From: a virus
DNA: 31,770 bases
IMG/VR virus record: IMGVR_UViG_3300042544_000359
Location: 1 to 31,770 of that record
Direction: 5' to 3' (one strand)
Part shown: positions 15,301-22,611 of the stretch, piece by piece
Position numbering within the stretch: position 1 is the stretch's first letter
Layout: every line of letters starts with the position of its first letter
The notes under the pieces: generated by a model
Told to the model about the DNA's origin: nothing
The model's input: only the letters and a program-made list of their open reading frames with translations
Databases searched by the model: none
Made by a program: the position numbers and the translations under genes

Positions 15301-16865
15301 GTCTCTACCAACTCTTTTTTGTAAAGATCAATCAACTTTTCATGGTTGTTGATGTTGCCTTGCAGCATACTGTATAAACGGTTCTCAACTGGACTGCCTT
15401 GGATATGTACAATCGTCATTGGGTTGCGTTGACCGGGGCGGTCAATACGAGCGTTAGCTTGCAAGTAAGTCTCCGTAGACGTAACAGGAGAGTACCAGAT
15501 AATCACGTTGGCGGCTGTTAGGGTAACCCCGTGGGCCGCAGCGGACGGCTGCACTACAAGCACTCGCGGGTTCGGCTGCTCTTGAAACTTCTTAAAAATC
15601 TCCGTGCGATTACGTACAGACACGTCACCATGAATGACTTCGTTCGTGATGCCCGCCTTGGTAAGATGGTTGTGCAGCATCTCAATCGTATGACGGAACG
15701 GCACGAACACAATCACCTTGTGGCTTGCCTCATCAATGACTTCTTCCACCACCTTCAGCCGTGACGACACATCGAAGTGAACCACAGTGCCGGTGTCAGC
15801 GTACACCGCGCCGCCAGAAATCTGAAGCAGCTTGCTCATCTTGGCAGCTGCGTTCACCGCGCTAACCTCCTCGCCGTTGCTCTCCAACAGCAGTTGGTCT
15901 TTGAGCTCCTTGTAATACTTGCGCTGATCAGCTGACAAGGGGGCCATGCGTGTGACGTGCGTTACGGACGGTAAGTCCAAGCACTCAGCCTTGGTAAACC
16001 GAATCGCTGGCTGCAACATCTCAAACACAATCTTCTCAGCTTCGGGGCGTGGCTCCCAGCGATACATGCCGAACTGCTGCATAACAGATTCGCGGTAGTC
16101 GCCGTAGAAGCGCGGTGCCCGCGACGGTACGCACAGCTTGCCAAGCCCGTAGGCGTCGAGCGGCGACTGAGCGGCGGGTGTGCCAGTCAGCAACCATAGC
16201 CACGAGTCGTCACGCACGAGCTTACGCATCAACTTCCAACGTTGTGTCTGCACGTTCTTGTAGGCATTAGCCTCATCAATCACCACAAGGTCGAACATGT
16301 TCTTGTCGATCATGGACGCTGCGATAGCTGGGATGCCATCGTAGTTGATGACCACAAACTCTGCTGCGCTACTAGCAATCTTGTTGCGCTTGTCAGCGGA
16401 ACCGTACGCTACGTCTACGGTGCGATGCACTGCAAACTTAAATAAGTCCTGCTGCCATGCCGACTGCATGATCGACAGTGGACACACGATCAGAACCCGC
16501 TTTATAGCGCCGATGTTCATCAGGTAGTCCGCCGCCCAGATAACTGACGCAGTCTTACCCGTGCCCTGTTCGTTGAAACAGAACGCCCGCTTACGCAGGG
16601 TTAGGAAAGACGAGGTCTCCTTCTGATGCTCAAACGGAGTAAGCGCCATAGGTCGCGGCCACTTGTAGTCGCGGATGATAGGTGACGGAACGTTCTTGAC
16701 ATTGAGCTTGCTCAGCGTTAAGGCTTCCTTAAAACCCCAGTTCACAGACACCTCGTACCGACCATCCCCATAGTTGTTGACTATCTTGCTCTCAGGGATA
16801 GTCTCGGTGATGCGAGCGGGGAACTTGGTTTTGATAACCAGCGTACGACCTGCTAGGACTTGCAT
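15297..16865 (-). CDS. SNF2-like superfamily 2 DNA helicase/translocase
   Basis: A 522-residue ATPase. A small N-terminal domain of about 70 residues (GDGRYEVSVNWG) precedes the helicase core. Motif I is NEQGTGKT (98-105), motif II is DEAN at 197-200 (in place of DEAH), motif III is LLTGTPA (226-232), and motif VI near 475 reads ANARIDRPGQRN. The last is typical of SNF2-like phage helicases and would supply arginine fingers. Members remodel protein-DNA complexes or move along double-stranded DNA; in phages they accompany replication and recombination genes. The ATG overlaps the stop of the HNH-like gene (TAATG), making it the last gene of the P3 unit. Its 3' end contains the -35 of P4. Confidence 0.9.
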   Translation of the reverse strand: MQVLAGRTLVIKTKFPARITETIPESKIVNNYGDGRYEVSVNWGFKEALTLSKLNVKNVPSPIIRDYKWPRPMALTPFEHQKETSSFLTLRKRAFCFNEQGTGKTASVIWAADYLMNIGAIKRVLIVCPLSIMQSAWQQDLFKFAVHRTVDVAYGSADKRNKIASSAAEFVVINYDGIPAIAASMIDKNMFDLVVIDEANAYKNVQTQRWKLMRKLVRDDSWLWLLTGTPAAQSPLDAYGLGKLCVPSRAPRFYGDYRESVMQQFGMYRWEPRPEAEKIVFEMLQPAIRFTKAECLDLPSVTHVTRMAPLSADQRKYYKELKDQLLLESNGEEVSAVNAAAKMSKLLQISGGAVYADTGTVVHFDVSSRLKVVEEVIDEASHKVIVFVPFRHTIEMLHNHLTKAGITNEVIHGDVSVRNRTEIFKKFQEQPNPRVLVVQPSAAAHGVTLTAANVIIWYSPVTSTETYLQANARIDRPGQRNPMTIVHIQGSPVENRLYSMLQGNINNHEKLIDLYKKELVET

Positions 16866-17119
16866 TACTTCATCGACCCATCTGAGTTGCGTTTGAACGA
16901 GCGGTTCTTGGATGGTGACTCAAGCCGTACACCGTCCGCATTGCTGCCGCCCTTACTAAGAGCTTTAACGTGTGCGACATCCTTGCCCGCTCTATCTACA
17001 CCTTTAGCGTCCAGCTTACGCCGCGCCTTCTGACGCTCCAGCTTGTTGGGGATATCTCCACGATCAAGCTGTTGCTGGTATTCTTTTTTGTATGGGCGTG
17101 GTTTATTTACGTATGGCAT
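16865..17119 (-). CDS. Small HNH-nuclease-like protein
   Basis: An 84-residue basic protein with ribosome binding site AAGGAG ten bases from the ATG. The core GKDVAHVKALSKGGSN, followed by RLESPSKNRSF, matches the end of a minimal HNH fold: D48 and H50 in the first motif, N60 in the middle and N72 at the last position. The usual zinc-binding cysteines are absent. It could be a nicking or double-strand endonuclease tied to the adjacent SNF2-like helicase, or a structural relic. It overlaps the upstream gene by 17 bases and the helicase start by one. Confidence 0.7.
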   Translation of the reverse strand: MPYVNKPRPYKKEYQQQLDRGDIPNKLERQKARRKLDAKGVDRAGKDVAHVKALSKGGSNADGVRLESPSKNRSFKRNSDGSMK

Positions 17120-17378
17120 TTCTTTTCTCCTTCATAATTAAAACTTTCGTTTTTGGTCTAGGACAATCATCAGGCGGTACGACGGCGCACCACACTGCAT
17201 GGGGCGGCTCGCTGGATACTATATGCCATCTGTCAATGTACGTGTCAGGCATATCCTTCAAGGCATTACGCACCGTGTCAGGTTTCAGTTCGAGTCGCTC
17301 GGATATCTCAATAGAGGTAAGTCCATCGTGGTACTGGTGTAGCAATCTACGTATCAGTGGGTGCTTAGATACGCTCAT
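17103..17378 (-). CDS. Helix-turn-helix protein (91 aa)
   Basis: The ATG overlaps the upstream stop (ATGA), with AAGGAAAACAA as ribosome binding site. Residues 8-45 read LIRRLLHQYHDGLTSIEISERLELKPDTVRNALKDMP, a winged or simple helix-turn-helix. The rest is a short beta segment (AVWCAVVPPDDCP) and a basic tail. The tail codons MKEKRN supply the AAGGAG ribosome binding site of the HNH-like gene. Likely a small DNA-binding accessory or regulator; target unknown. Confidence 0.7.
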   Translation of the reverse strand: MSVSKHPLIRRLLHQYHDGLTSIEISERLELKPDTVRNALKDMPDTYIDRWHIVSSEPPHAVWCAVVPPDDCPRPKTKVLIMKEKRNAIRK

Positions 17379-17551
17379 TTGTTTTCCTTAATAAAATACC
17401 ATTTCCATCTACGTTCCTTAGCAATACGGGCAAGGTGTTCTTTAATATACAGTTCAACGGGTATGCCCAACTTTCTAACCATGGCTATTTCAGATTGGAG
17501 CATTAGTACTTTGCTAATTTTGTTTTGACCTCTGACCTTGCGGACTAGCAT
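17375..17551 (-). CDS. Small basic protein of unknown function (58 aa)
   Basis: The start chosen is the ATG at 17551, preceded by GAGAGGAAAGAACAC; a TTG or ATG further upstream is less well placed. Sequence: MLVRKVRGQNKISKVL, then a helical segment IAMVRKLGIPVELYIKEHLARIAKERRWKWYF. Basic and amphipathic, with no recognised fold. Its last codons KENK plus stop (AAGGAAAACAAATGA) form the ribosome binding site and start of the next gene. Confidence 0.6.
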   Translation of the reverse strand: MLVRKVRGQNKISKVLMLQSEIAMVRKLGIPVELYIKEHLARIAKERRWKWYFIKENK

Positions 17552-17706
17552 GTGTTCTTTCCTCTCCAAATATTGATTGCACGTTTAAGCGCGTACCACA
17601 GACTCCGCTGCATAAGCCGCTGTTTTAAACGCTCGTTCTCCAGCATCAACTCACTGTTATGCGTGGACATTAGGTTCCATGCTTTTTGAATGTCTTCTTG
17701 TGTCAT
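17545..17706 (-). CDS. Small coiled-coil protein of unknown function (53 aa)
   Basis: The ATG at 17706 has the ribosome binding site AAGGAGAAGAACAC; the ATG at 17727 lies upstream of that site and is less likely. A single helix (IQKAWNLMSTHNSELMLENERLKQRLM) is followed by a basic, aromatic C-terminus (LWYALKRAINIWRGKNTC). The ending GKNTC overlaps the next gene, whose start lies inside these codons. No function can be assigned. Confidence 0.55.
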   Translation of the reverse strand: MTQEDIQKAWNLMSTHNSELMLENERLKQRLMQRSLWYALKRAINIWRGKNTC

Positions 17707-17909
17707 GTGTTCTTCTCCTTTAGCCATTCTTGAATGCGAACAAATGCAACTAAATAATTACCATTCTCGGCAAGCCGTACAGCCTCCAAGAATTGCGCCT
17801 CCGTCAACCCCACCCAAGGGCGTTGGTAGACTTGGATGTCATCGTCTTCGTCTGCAATGTATCCCGCACTTGTGAGAACAGTGCGCGGTTTTAATTTATC
17901 GTCTGTCAT
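17703..17909 (-). CDS. Small protein with WVGLT-type C-terminal motif (68 aa)
   Basis: The ATG at 17909 follows AGGAGAACGC; the longer upstream frame has no such site. An acidic N-terminus (AGYIADEDDDIQVYQ) leads into RPWVGLTEAQFLEAVRLAENG and ends LKEKNT. The PWVGLT plus helix arrangement recurs in the 109-residue protein at 18145-18474 and, from memory, in many small proteins of proteobacterial phages. The role is unknown; it may be a short interaction module. The final codons KEKNT plus stop contain the ribosome binding site and start of the next gene. Confidence 0.65.
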   Translation of the reverse strand: MTDDKLKPRTVLTSAGYIADEDDDIQVYQRPWVGLTEAQFLEAVRLAENGNYLVAFVRIQEWLKEKNT

Positions 17910-17920
17910 GCGTTCTCCTA

Positions 17921-18148
17921 TTAAAAATGTTCGCGGGGTTTTCTTTGAACGCCACACGCTATGCACTTGTTATCTACAAATTCATGGTCTACGACTCCAG
18001 CATGTTTACCGCTTATACATAGGTGAGCGCCGAAAATCTTAGCCAACCCAATCAGGTAGTTCCCTGCGTTGTCATGGTATAGCTTAGGAGTGTCTTCATA
18101 GAAGTACGCCCAGTTTGGGGGGTGAGGTGTGTTCATGCTTGTCTTCAT
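17921..18148 (-). CDS. Small Cys/His-rich protein of unknown function (75 aa)
   Basis: The start overlaps the previous stop (ATGA), with AAGGAGAAGAACAC as ribosome binding site; the methionine at residue 5 is an alternative. The chain is rich in aromatic residues (WAYFYEDTPKLYHD) with a middle helix (YLIGLAKIFGAHLC) and an end reading VVDHEFVDNKCIACGVQRK. The C-x2-C and nearby histidines may bind a metal. Unknown family. Confidence 0.6.
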   Translation of the reverse strand: MKTSMNTPHPPNWAYFYEDTPKLYHDNAGNYLIGLAKIFGAHLCISGKHAGVVDHEFVDNKCIACGVQRKPREHF

Positions 18149-18474
18149 GTGTTCTTCTCCTTAAGTAGGGCGTCTGCCCACCGTGCGCCTTGAACAAACC
18201 CCTGTACAAAATCTGGCTCGTCAGAAATTACCTCATTAGATATCTCCTGATGCGTCAGCCCCACCCAAGGGCGTTGTTGTGGGGTGGTGTAGAGAGGTGT
18301 TGAACGCTTAAACCCGTGGTAATCATCAGTCGCATGCGTGTTGTGCCAATAGATAATTTTCTTTTCTTCATCAAGCCACGCCACAGGCTCTTGTACTGGC
18401 TGTGCTGCGAGTTCTTTGCCTCGATGTACCCCACTCATGTACGCAATTGTCAATTCATCGCCGTCTCGGTTCAT
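18145..18474 (-). CDS. Phage protein with EPVAWL and WVGLT motifs (109 aa)
   Basis: The start overlaps the upstream stop (ATGA), with AAGGAG eleven bases away. Order of segments: helix, then QEPVAWLDEEKKIIYWHN, then STPLYTTPQQRPWVGLTHQEI and a C-terminal helix ending LLKEKNT. I recall the EPVA(W)...PLYT.P..R.WVGLT layout in many small phage proteins of proteobacterial phages; none has a known function. It shares the WVGLT module and the KEKNT ending with the 68-residue protein, suggesting duplication within this gene run. Confidence 0.72.
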   Translation of the reverse strand: MNRDGDELTIAYMSGVHRGKELAAQPVQEPVAWLDEEKKIIYWHNTHATDDYHGFKRSTPLYTTPQQRPWVGLTHQEISNEVISDEPDFVQGFVQGARWADALLKEKNT

Positions 18475-18683
18475 TTGAATATGCTCCTTGCTAAAACTGT
18501 CTTAGTGGGTTCGCACTGCACCACACTCGATGGCTGAATGGCAACGACGTACCCTGCGGCAAAGGCGACAGTCGCTACCATACCCACTAAGGTCATAAGT
18601 TCTAAAAAGCCATTCCATATCTTTTCCCATGTAGATGGTGTTTCTTCTTCGTCTTCGACCAGTTGAATTTTTATCTTACCCAT
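18471..18683 (-). CDS. Small membrane protein (70 aa)
   Basis: The start ATG at 18683 follows AACCAAGGACACAAC. The frame remains open upstream only as a shadow of the neighbouring gene. An acidic N-terminus (KIQLVEDEEETPS) leads into one transmembrane helix (FLELMTLVGMVATVAFAAGYVV) and a short polar tail. The stop overlaps the next start (ATGA). It could anchor a replication or host-takeover protein at the membrane; nothing further can be said. A GC-rich hairpin lies just upstream in the leader. Confidence 0.68.
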   Translation of the reverse strand: MGKIKIQLVEDEEETPSTWEKIWNGFLELMTLVGMVATVAFAAGYVVAIQPSSVVQCEPTKTVLARSIFK

Positions 18684-18699
18684 GTTGTGTCCTTGGTTG

Positions 18700-18718
18700 A
18701 GGGGGGTGCTAGCCCCCT
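18700..18718 (-). other. Intercistronic GC hairpin
   Basis: A 6-bp stem (AGGGGG / CCCCCT, 18700-18705 with 18713-18718) with a 7-base loop lies between the stop at 18724 and the ribosome binding site of the membrane protein gene. No T run follows leftward, so it may slow or shield ribosomes, or mark an mRNA processing site, rather than terminate transcription. Confidence 0.5.
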
Positions 18719-18723
18719 GAAAC

Positions 18724-19308
18724 TTAAACTGTTTTGCCTGTCTGGAGTCTGTCGGAGACCAGCTTGGCATAGCCCGCGATGTCAACCCAACTATCAGCGT
18801 AGTCAGCGTCACCGTTCACGATACGGCCTAGCTTGACGCAGATCATGTCCAACGCCTCGGCTTGGTCATACGAGTACGACTTACTGTGTACGCCAGAGTG
18901 CTCACGCAGAACATTCTTGAGTTTGTAAGTCACGGCGGCTTGGTCTATGAACTTGCCATATTTTGTACCCCGCTCTGCCAGCGTTGCATCAATGCCCTCG
19001 GTCGGTGCCCCTTGCATGCGGTGGCGGGGTCGCGCAGCAGCTTGACGCAGCATCTCTGCTCTATCCTCAGCGTTCATGCCATTTGGGTTCTGGTTTTCTG
19101 TCGCCTTGTCTGCAACAGATGCATTCGACGCAGCAATTAACGCGGACACTTTATCTTTGTCTTTCTGCGCCTTGTCCATGCTTCGCTTGGCCATGTACGC
19201 AACTTGGTACCTGACACCAAACTCCGCAGCCACTTGGGCCACTGACATCTTAGGGTTCTTTGTAAAAAAACGACGTATCTTCTCAATGCGGGAAAGTTTC
19301 TTAGCCAT
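18724..19308 (-). CDS. Helix-turn-helix plus DUF6378-like (MazG-like) protein
   Basis: A 194-residue protein with ribosome binding site AACCAAGGAGCTAAATA. The N-terminal 50 residues hold a helix-turn-helix (MSVAQVAAEFGVRYQVAYMAKR). A flexible middle follows. The C-terminal domain begins LAERGTKYGKFIDQAAV and ends with DQAEALDMICVKLGRIVNGD then YADSWVDIAGYAKLV. That pattern is DUF6378 as I recall it, an all-helical family that resembles MazG-type nucleotide pyrophosphohydrolases. The E/D-rich helices could bind Mg2+ and a nucleotide. It sits between the Cas4-like nuclease and small genes. Fusion of a DNA-binding domain to this family is worth noting. Enzymatic activity is not established. Confidence 0.72.
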   Translation of the reverse strand: MAKKLSRIEKIRRFFTKNPKMSVAQVAAEFGVRYQVAYMAKRSMDKAQKDKDKVSALIAASNASVADKATENQNPNGMNAEDRAEMLRQAAARPRHRMQGAPTEGIDATLAERGTKYGKFIDQAAVTYKLKNVLREHSGVHSKSYSYDQAEALDMICVKLGRIVNGDADYADSWVDIAGYAKLVSDRLQTGKTV

Positions 19309-19982
19309 TATTTAGCTCCTTGGTTGTGATCACAGGTTGAAACCGGGCAGTAGCCACGGCAGGTAAAGTTGGGTTTAGGATTCCATACTTTATTTTGTAC
19401 GGATGCCTCTAGCTGCCCAACGTCAGACACCCACGAAACCCACAGATCGCTCTGTTGGTCAGCGAGGTATTCGGTCTTCACGAAGTCTTCAGCAAACAGG
19501 AACAACAGCCCTGCCTTGACTTTCTTAACGTGAGGAAAATGTTTAAAGATCGCAAGCGACAAAATCTCCAGCTGCTTGAGGTCAGCGTACTTGCTACTCT
19601 TGCCGGTCTTGTAGTCAACGGTCAATGCCTTGTCGTCTTGCAGGATGATCAAGTCAGCGATGCCGCGCCACCACACGTTCTTGTCAAAGAACCCACAGGG
19701 CTTGAGATCAACAGTCAGGCCAAGCTTGTTCTCGCACAGCTTCTGGCCGGAGATTGCGTTAAGCCTATCGAGTGCAGGTTGTATGTCTTTTGCGTACTTC
19801 TCTGGAATTGGCTTGTTTGACTCAATGTACTCCTGCGCGATCTTGTGAATCTCGTTGCCAAACGTGAGTGCGTCGCTCGGTGCTTCCTTCACATCCTTGG
19901 CAATGCGTAGGTGAAAGTATTTCTTGGGGCACTGCTGATACAGCGACAGGTTGCTATAAGACCACGTTACAGGCTTTTCCAT
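19308..19982 (-). CDS. PD-(D/E)XK nuclease of the RecB/Cas4 type
   Basis: Start ATG at 19982 overlaps the polymerase stop (TAATG). A 224-residue protein: motif SYSNLSLYQQCPKKY (8-22) with C18, H46 in FGNEIHK, D110 in RGIADLI, D123-Y-K125 and Q137. These are the metal-binding and catalytic residues of RecB-family exonucleases. C-terminal cysteines C208, C212 and C217 together with C18 fit an iron-sulphur cluster as in Cas4 and AddB. It would trim DNA ends during phage replication or recombination, or create 3' overhangs. Its position directly after DNA polymerase I supports a replication role; there are no CRISPR repeats in the window. Confidence 0.85.
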   Translation of the reverse strand: MEKPVTWSYSNLSLYQQCPKKYFHLRIAKDVKEAPSDALTFGNEIHKIAQEYIESNKPIPEKYAKDIQPALDRLNAISGQKLCENKLGLTVDLKPCGFFDKNVWWRGIADLIILQDDKALTVDYKTGKSSKYADLKQLEILSLAIFKHFPHVKKVKAGLLFLFAEDFVKTEYLADQQSDLWVSWVSDVGQLEASVQNKVWNPKPNFTCRGYCPVSTCDHNQGAK

Positions 19983-21799
19983 TAACAATCTCCATAAGTT
20001 AGAGCCATTCCGGACTCACAGTTGAGGGGTAGGCCAGCGGCCCACGAGGGGGAAGTACGCATGCAATTCTCGATGTAGGCTTGCGCCTCCTTACCTTCTT
20101 CGATGGGGACCACGCAAGCAATCGCATCGTGCACAGTCAGCACCACACGATAACGTTTCTCGATCTCAATCATCTGCTCGCCGATGATGCAGCGGGCCAC
20201 AGCTTGGCAAAGGTTCTCGGCTACCTTGCCGCCGTAGATACGGTTAGTCCCGTACCGCGCCTCGTAAGAATACTGCCCGTCACTCATGCGCTGGAGTCCG
20301 GGATAGTTCAAGTACAGGTTGTTGGGTAACCTAATGCCTGTGAATGGGGACATCTCCAACAGTTGAACGACATCCACATCGCCAACGTCTTTCTGGGTGG
20401 TCATAGCAGAGAGCACAAGGTTGAGGTGATTCCACCATTGAGCGATGCGGGTATTGTTTTGGCGGTACTGCTTGATGATGTGCTTGCAGGTATCGAGGTC
20501 TACATTTTTACCCATGCCACGCAGCTGTAACTGAAACTTAACCGCCCCCATGCCGTAGCCCGCGCCAAGCACTGTAGTCTTGCCAATGAATCGCTCGGCG
20601 TCTGTAATCTCCTCGGCATCCTTGTTATATATACGCGAGGCCATGTACTTGTACACATCCTGCTTGTCGGCGAACAACTGCAACACGTCCGTCTGCCCCG
20701 ACAGCCACGCCAGCACACGGGCTTCAATCTGTGATGAGTCGCAGTCAATGATGACGTAACCCTTGGGCGCGACAATACAACGTTTGAGTTTGTTGGCTTG
20801 GATGCCACGGCTCGGTAGGTTTTGCAGGTTAATCGAATCAGCGCCACCCCAACGTCCTGTATGTGCAGCATAGAACTTCAGTGGGATAGGCAGCTTATGC
20901 TCATGCGTCCGGCCAGCGATCTCAATGAACCGCTGCGTCCGTGTCTGCTCCAGTGTTGACTTAGTCCCAAGCCGCGCTGCTACAACCGCTTGCACCCGAT
21001 CATCCTCGTGGTCTAGCAGAGCAATGAATCCTTCGTCGCTCTTGGCGAACGCGTAGGTCTCCTTCTCCGTAGTTGGGCTAATCTTCATGGGTGGGTATAC
21101 CCCCATAGATTCCAGCAATGCAGCAAACTTCTTGTTGCTGTTAAGAATCTCGGGTGTAATTTTGGCTTCCACAAATAGTTTCTGCTTGCGCTCATGCACC
21201 TCGGCCAAGTGCGATTTGAGGTGGTCTACGTTGAGTTCCAGCACAGGGTCACTAAACATACGGATGGTGATGTCTATGAGACGCTTCTCGCTGATGGGAA
21301 AGCTAGTGTTTAATTCCTTGTACAGCGCATAGGTCAAGTCCACGTCGTTCATACAGTAGTTGCCGTACAGGTGAAGATCGCCCGTTGTAAAGTCAGCGCG
21401 GTGCTTACCCTTTGCGTTATCAACTTCTGTTCCCTTTTGGCCTAACCCGAAGTGCAACGCCAGCTTCGCCAGCCCGACACTCGCATTGGGGCCAAGCAAC
21501 GCACGAGCCATAGACAGCGTATCAAGCCATGCTTTCGGACGGATGCCGTAGCGCCATGTCAGGATGGCTGCGTCAAACATTGCGTTATGGGCTAACGCGA
21601 AATGGTTGGCCCAATCGAACTGATGCAGCCAAAAAGCTGTGTCCGCGTCACTGCCGCTGAACCACTGCGTAGGCTCATCGTTCACCTTAACGGCTACCCC
21701 GATGGTTTCAAATTGTTCCCCACGCACATATTCCTCAGTCGTCAGCTTTGACAGACTGAAGTCCTTGTCGTAGTAAGACTCAAAATCCAGAGTGATCAT
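19982..21799 (-). CDS. Family A DNA polymerase with 3'-5' exonuclease
   Basis: A 605-residue polymerase lacking a 5' nuclease domain. Exonuclease motifs: LDFES (D5, E7), HNAMFDAAI (71-79) and YCMNDVDLT (148-156). Polymerase motifs: GRWGGADSINLQNLPSRG (315-332), motif A DCDSSQIEARVLAW (352-365, catalytic D354), motif B RFIGKTTVLGAGYGMG (403-418, K407) and motif C TVHDAIACV (555-563, H557 and D558). All key residues are present, so it should be an active proofreading replicase. Motif C has HDA rather than HDE, as I recall from other phage members. It overlaps both neighbours (ATGA before, TAATG after). It is the core enzyme of the P3 unit, probably working with the primase-helicase of P4. Confidence 0.93.
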   Translation of the reverse strand: MITLDFESYYDKDFSLSKLTTEEYVRGEQFETIGVAVKVNDEPTQWFSGSDADTAFWLHQFDWANHFALAHNAMFDAAILTWRYGIRPKAWLDTLSMARALLGPNASVGLAKLALHFGLGQKGTEVDNAKGKHRADFTTGDLHLYGNYCMNDVDLTYALYKELNTSFPISEKRLIDITIRMFSDPVLELNVDHLKSHLAEVHERKQKLFVEAKITPEILNSNKKFAALLESMGVYPPMKISPTTEKETYAFAKSDEGFIALLDHEDDRVQAVVAARLGTKSTLEQTRTQRFIEIAGRTHEHKLPIPLKFYAAHTGRWGGADSINLQNLPSRGIQANKLKRCIVAPKGYVIIDCDSSQIEARVLAWLSGQTDVLQLFADKQDVYKYMASRIYNKDAEEITDAERFIGKTTVLGAGYGMGAVKFQLQLRGMGKNVDLDTCKHIIKQYRQNNTRIAQWWNHLNLVLSAMTTQKDVGDVDVVQLLEMSPFTGIRLPNNLYLNYPGLQRMSDGQYSYEARYGTNRIYGGKVAENLCQAVARCIIGEQMIEIEKRYRVVLTVHDAIACVVPIEEGKEAQAYIENCMRTSPSWAAGLPLNCESGMALTYGDC

Positions 21800-22188
21800 T
21801 GGTATGGACTGATTGAGTTTAGGTAAGGGTTTGCTGAGTTCTGCAAAGAAGTCATGTTAAGTTGCCGATTCCACGCATCTTGAGCACTAGAGGATGAGGT
21901 AATGTTTTGAAGGACAGGAGAGTGCTTGCTACGCCCTGTACTCCTTATCTCTCCCTCGATATTGTTATACACAACAACGTTCATAGCACCTACTAAAGTT
22001 TCGCGCCTTGCCACCTTCTTGATAGCCTCAGCTAAAAGTCTGCGCTCAACAAAATTAAATTTACCGTGGCGAAGTAAATGCTCAGCGGATTGGAAACTAC
22101 TATCAACCGTAGAGTCCGTCGCGTTAATCTTTTCAATCAGAGCAAGAGTTTCTTGCGCGACAAAAGAATATAAAAGTTTTTGTATCAT
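21796..22188 (-). CDS. Protein of unknown function between nuclease and polymerase genes (130 aa)
   Basis: Starts and ends by ATGA overlap with VRR-NUC and polymerase. The first 85 residues are helical (LLYSFVAQETLALIEKI, LLRHGKFNFVERRLLAEAIKKVARR). The last 45 are polar, rich in Ser, Asn and Gln and probably disordered (SSSSAQDAWNRQL). No family recognised. The tight overlap implies co-expression in fixed ratio with the polymerase, so a polymerase accessory role is possible. Confidence 0.65.
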   Translation of the reverse strand: MIQKLLYSFVAQETLALIEKINATDSTVDSSFQSAEHLLRHGKFNFVERRLLAEAIKKVARRETLVGAMNVVVYNNIEGEIRSTGRSKHSPVLQNITSSSSAQDAWNRQLNMTSLQNSANPYLNSISPYQ

Positions 22189-22487
22189 GTAGTTACCCTT
22201 AGTAGGTTGAGTAGTGAATTAACCTGTGCAATGTTGTCTTCCCGAATGACTACAGCAGCACCGCCCGCTTCGTTTATGCGTTTGAGTTCCCGCTCTTGCA
22301 ATGCCGTGGTCTGTCCCTTGCCCGCCTTGCATTCGATAGCCACGAACCGGCCTCGATAGCATACGATGATGTCGGGAATTCCAGAGCGGCCTAAGCCGTT
22401 GGCAGAGGGGAAAAAGTAGTACGCACCGGCTTCTTTGAGCAGTGCAACTACTTGTTGTTTAACTTTGCGTTCAGGTGTAAGTGCCAC
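22185..22487 (-). CDS. VRR-NUC domain nuclease (Holliday-junction-resolvase-like)
   Basis: First gene of the P3 unit, start codon GTG at 22487 with AAGGA nine bases upstream. A 100-residue VRR-NUC protein: SANGLGRSGIPDIIV (D39), RFVAIECKAGKGQTTALQ (E52, K54, Q59) are the metal-binding and catalytic residues of the PD-(D/E)XK fold. The family acts on branched DNA such as Holliday junctions, as in FAN1. In phages stand-alone copies are common beside replication genes and may resolve or debranch DNA before packaging. All catalytic residues are present. Confidence 0.88.
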   Translation of the reverse strand: MALTPERKVKQQVVALLKEAGAYYFFPSANGLGRSGIPDIIVCYRGRFVAIECKAGKGQTTALQERELKRINEAGGAAVVIREDNIAQVNSLLNLLRVTT

Positions 22488-22508
22488 TTTTATGTCCTTG
22501 GAGAGTCT

Positions 22509-22537
22509 AATATACAGACTATATTGGACTGTGTCAA
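22509..22537 (-). promoter_or_regulatory. Sigma70-type promoter P3
   Basis: Leftward -35 TTGACA (22532-22537), 17-base spacer and -10 TATATT (22509-22514), ahead of the GTG at 22487. Just upstream of the -35 is an AT-rich stretch (TATAAAAATAAC) resembling an UP element, and a G5/C5 hairpin (22550-22568). The spacer shares AGTCCAA-x-ATA with P4. Confidence 0.88.
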
Positions 22538-22568
22538 GTTATTTTTATAGGGGGAAACACCTACCCCC

Positions 22569-22597
22569 GAACAAAGCGACAAGCAGTCGGATTGTTC
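22569..22597 (-). repeat. Dyad element copy 5 (upstream of P3)
   Basis: GAACAAA-x-CGAC, five bases, GTCG-x-ATTGTTC: inverted inner arms CGAC/GTCG and outer arms GAACAA/TTGTTC. It matches copy 4 in most positions and lies between the upstream terminator and P3, about 30 bases beyond the -35. It is outside any gene, so its conservation is not due to coding. Confidence 0.65.
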
Positions 22598-22611
22598 AAA
22601 AAGTATAGACG

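Noticed and set aside
19308-19982. A CRISPR system suggested by the Cas4-like gene
   Set aside because: No repeat-spacer array and no other cas gene anywhere in the window; the gene is coupled to DNA polymerase.
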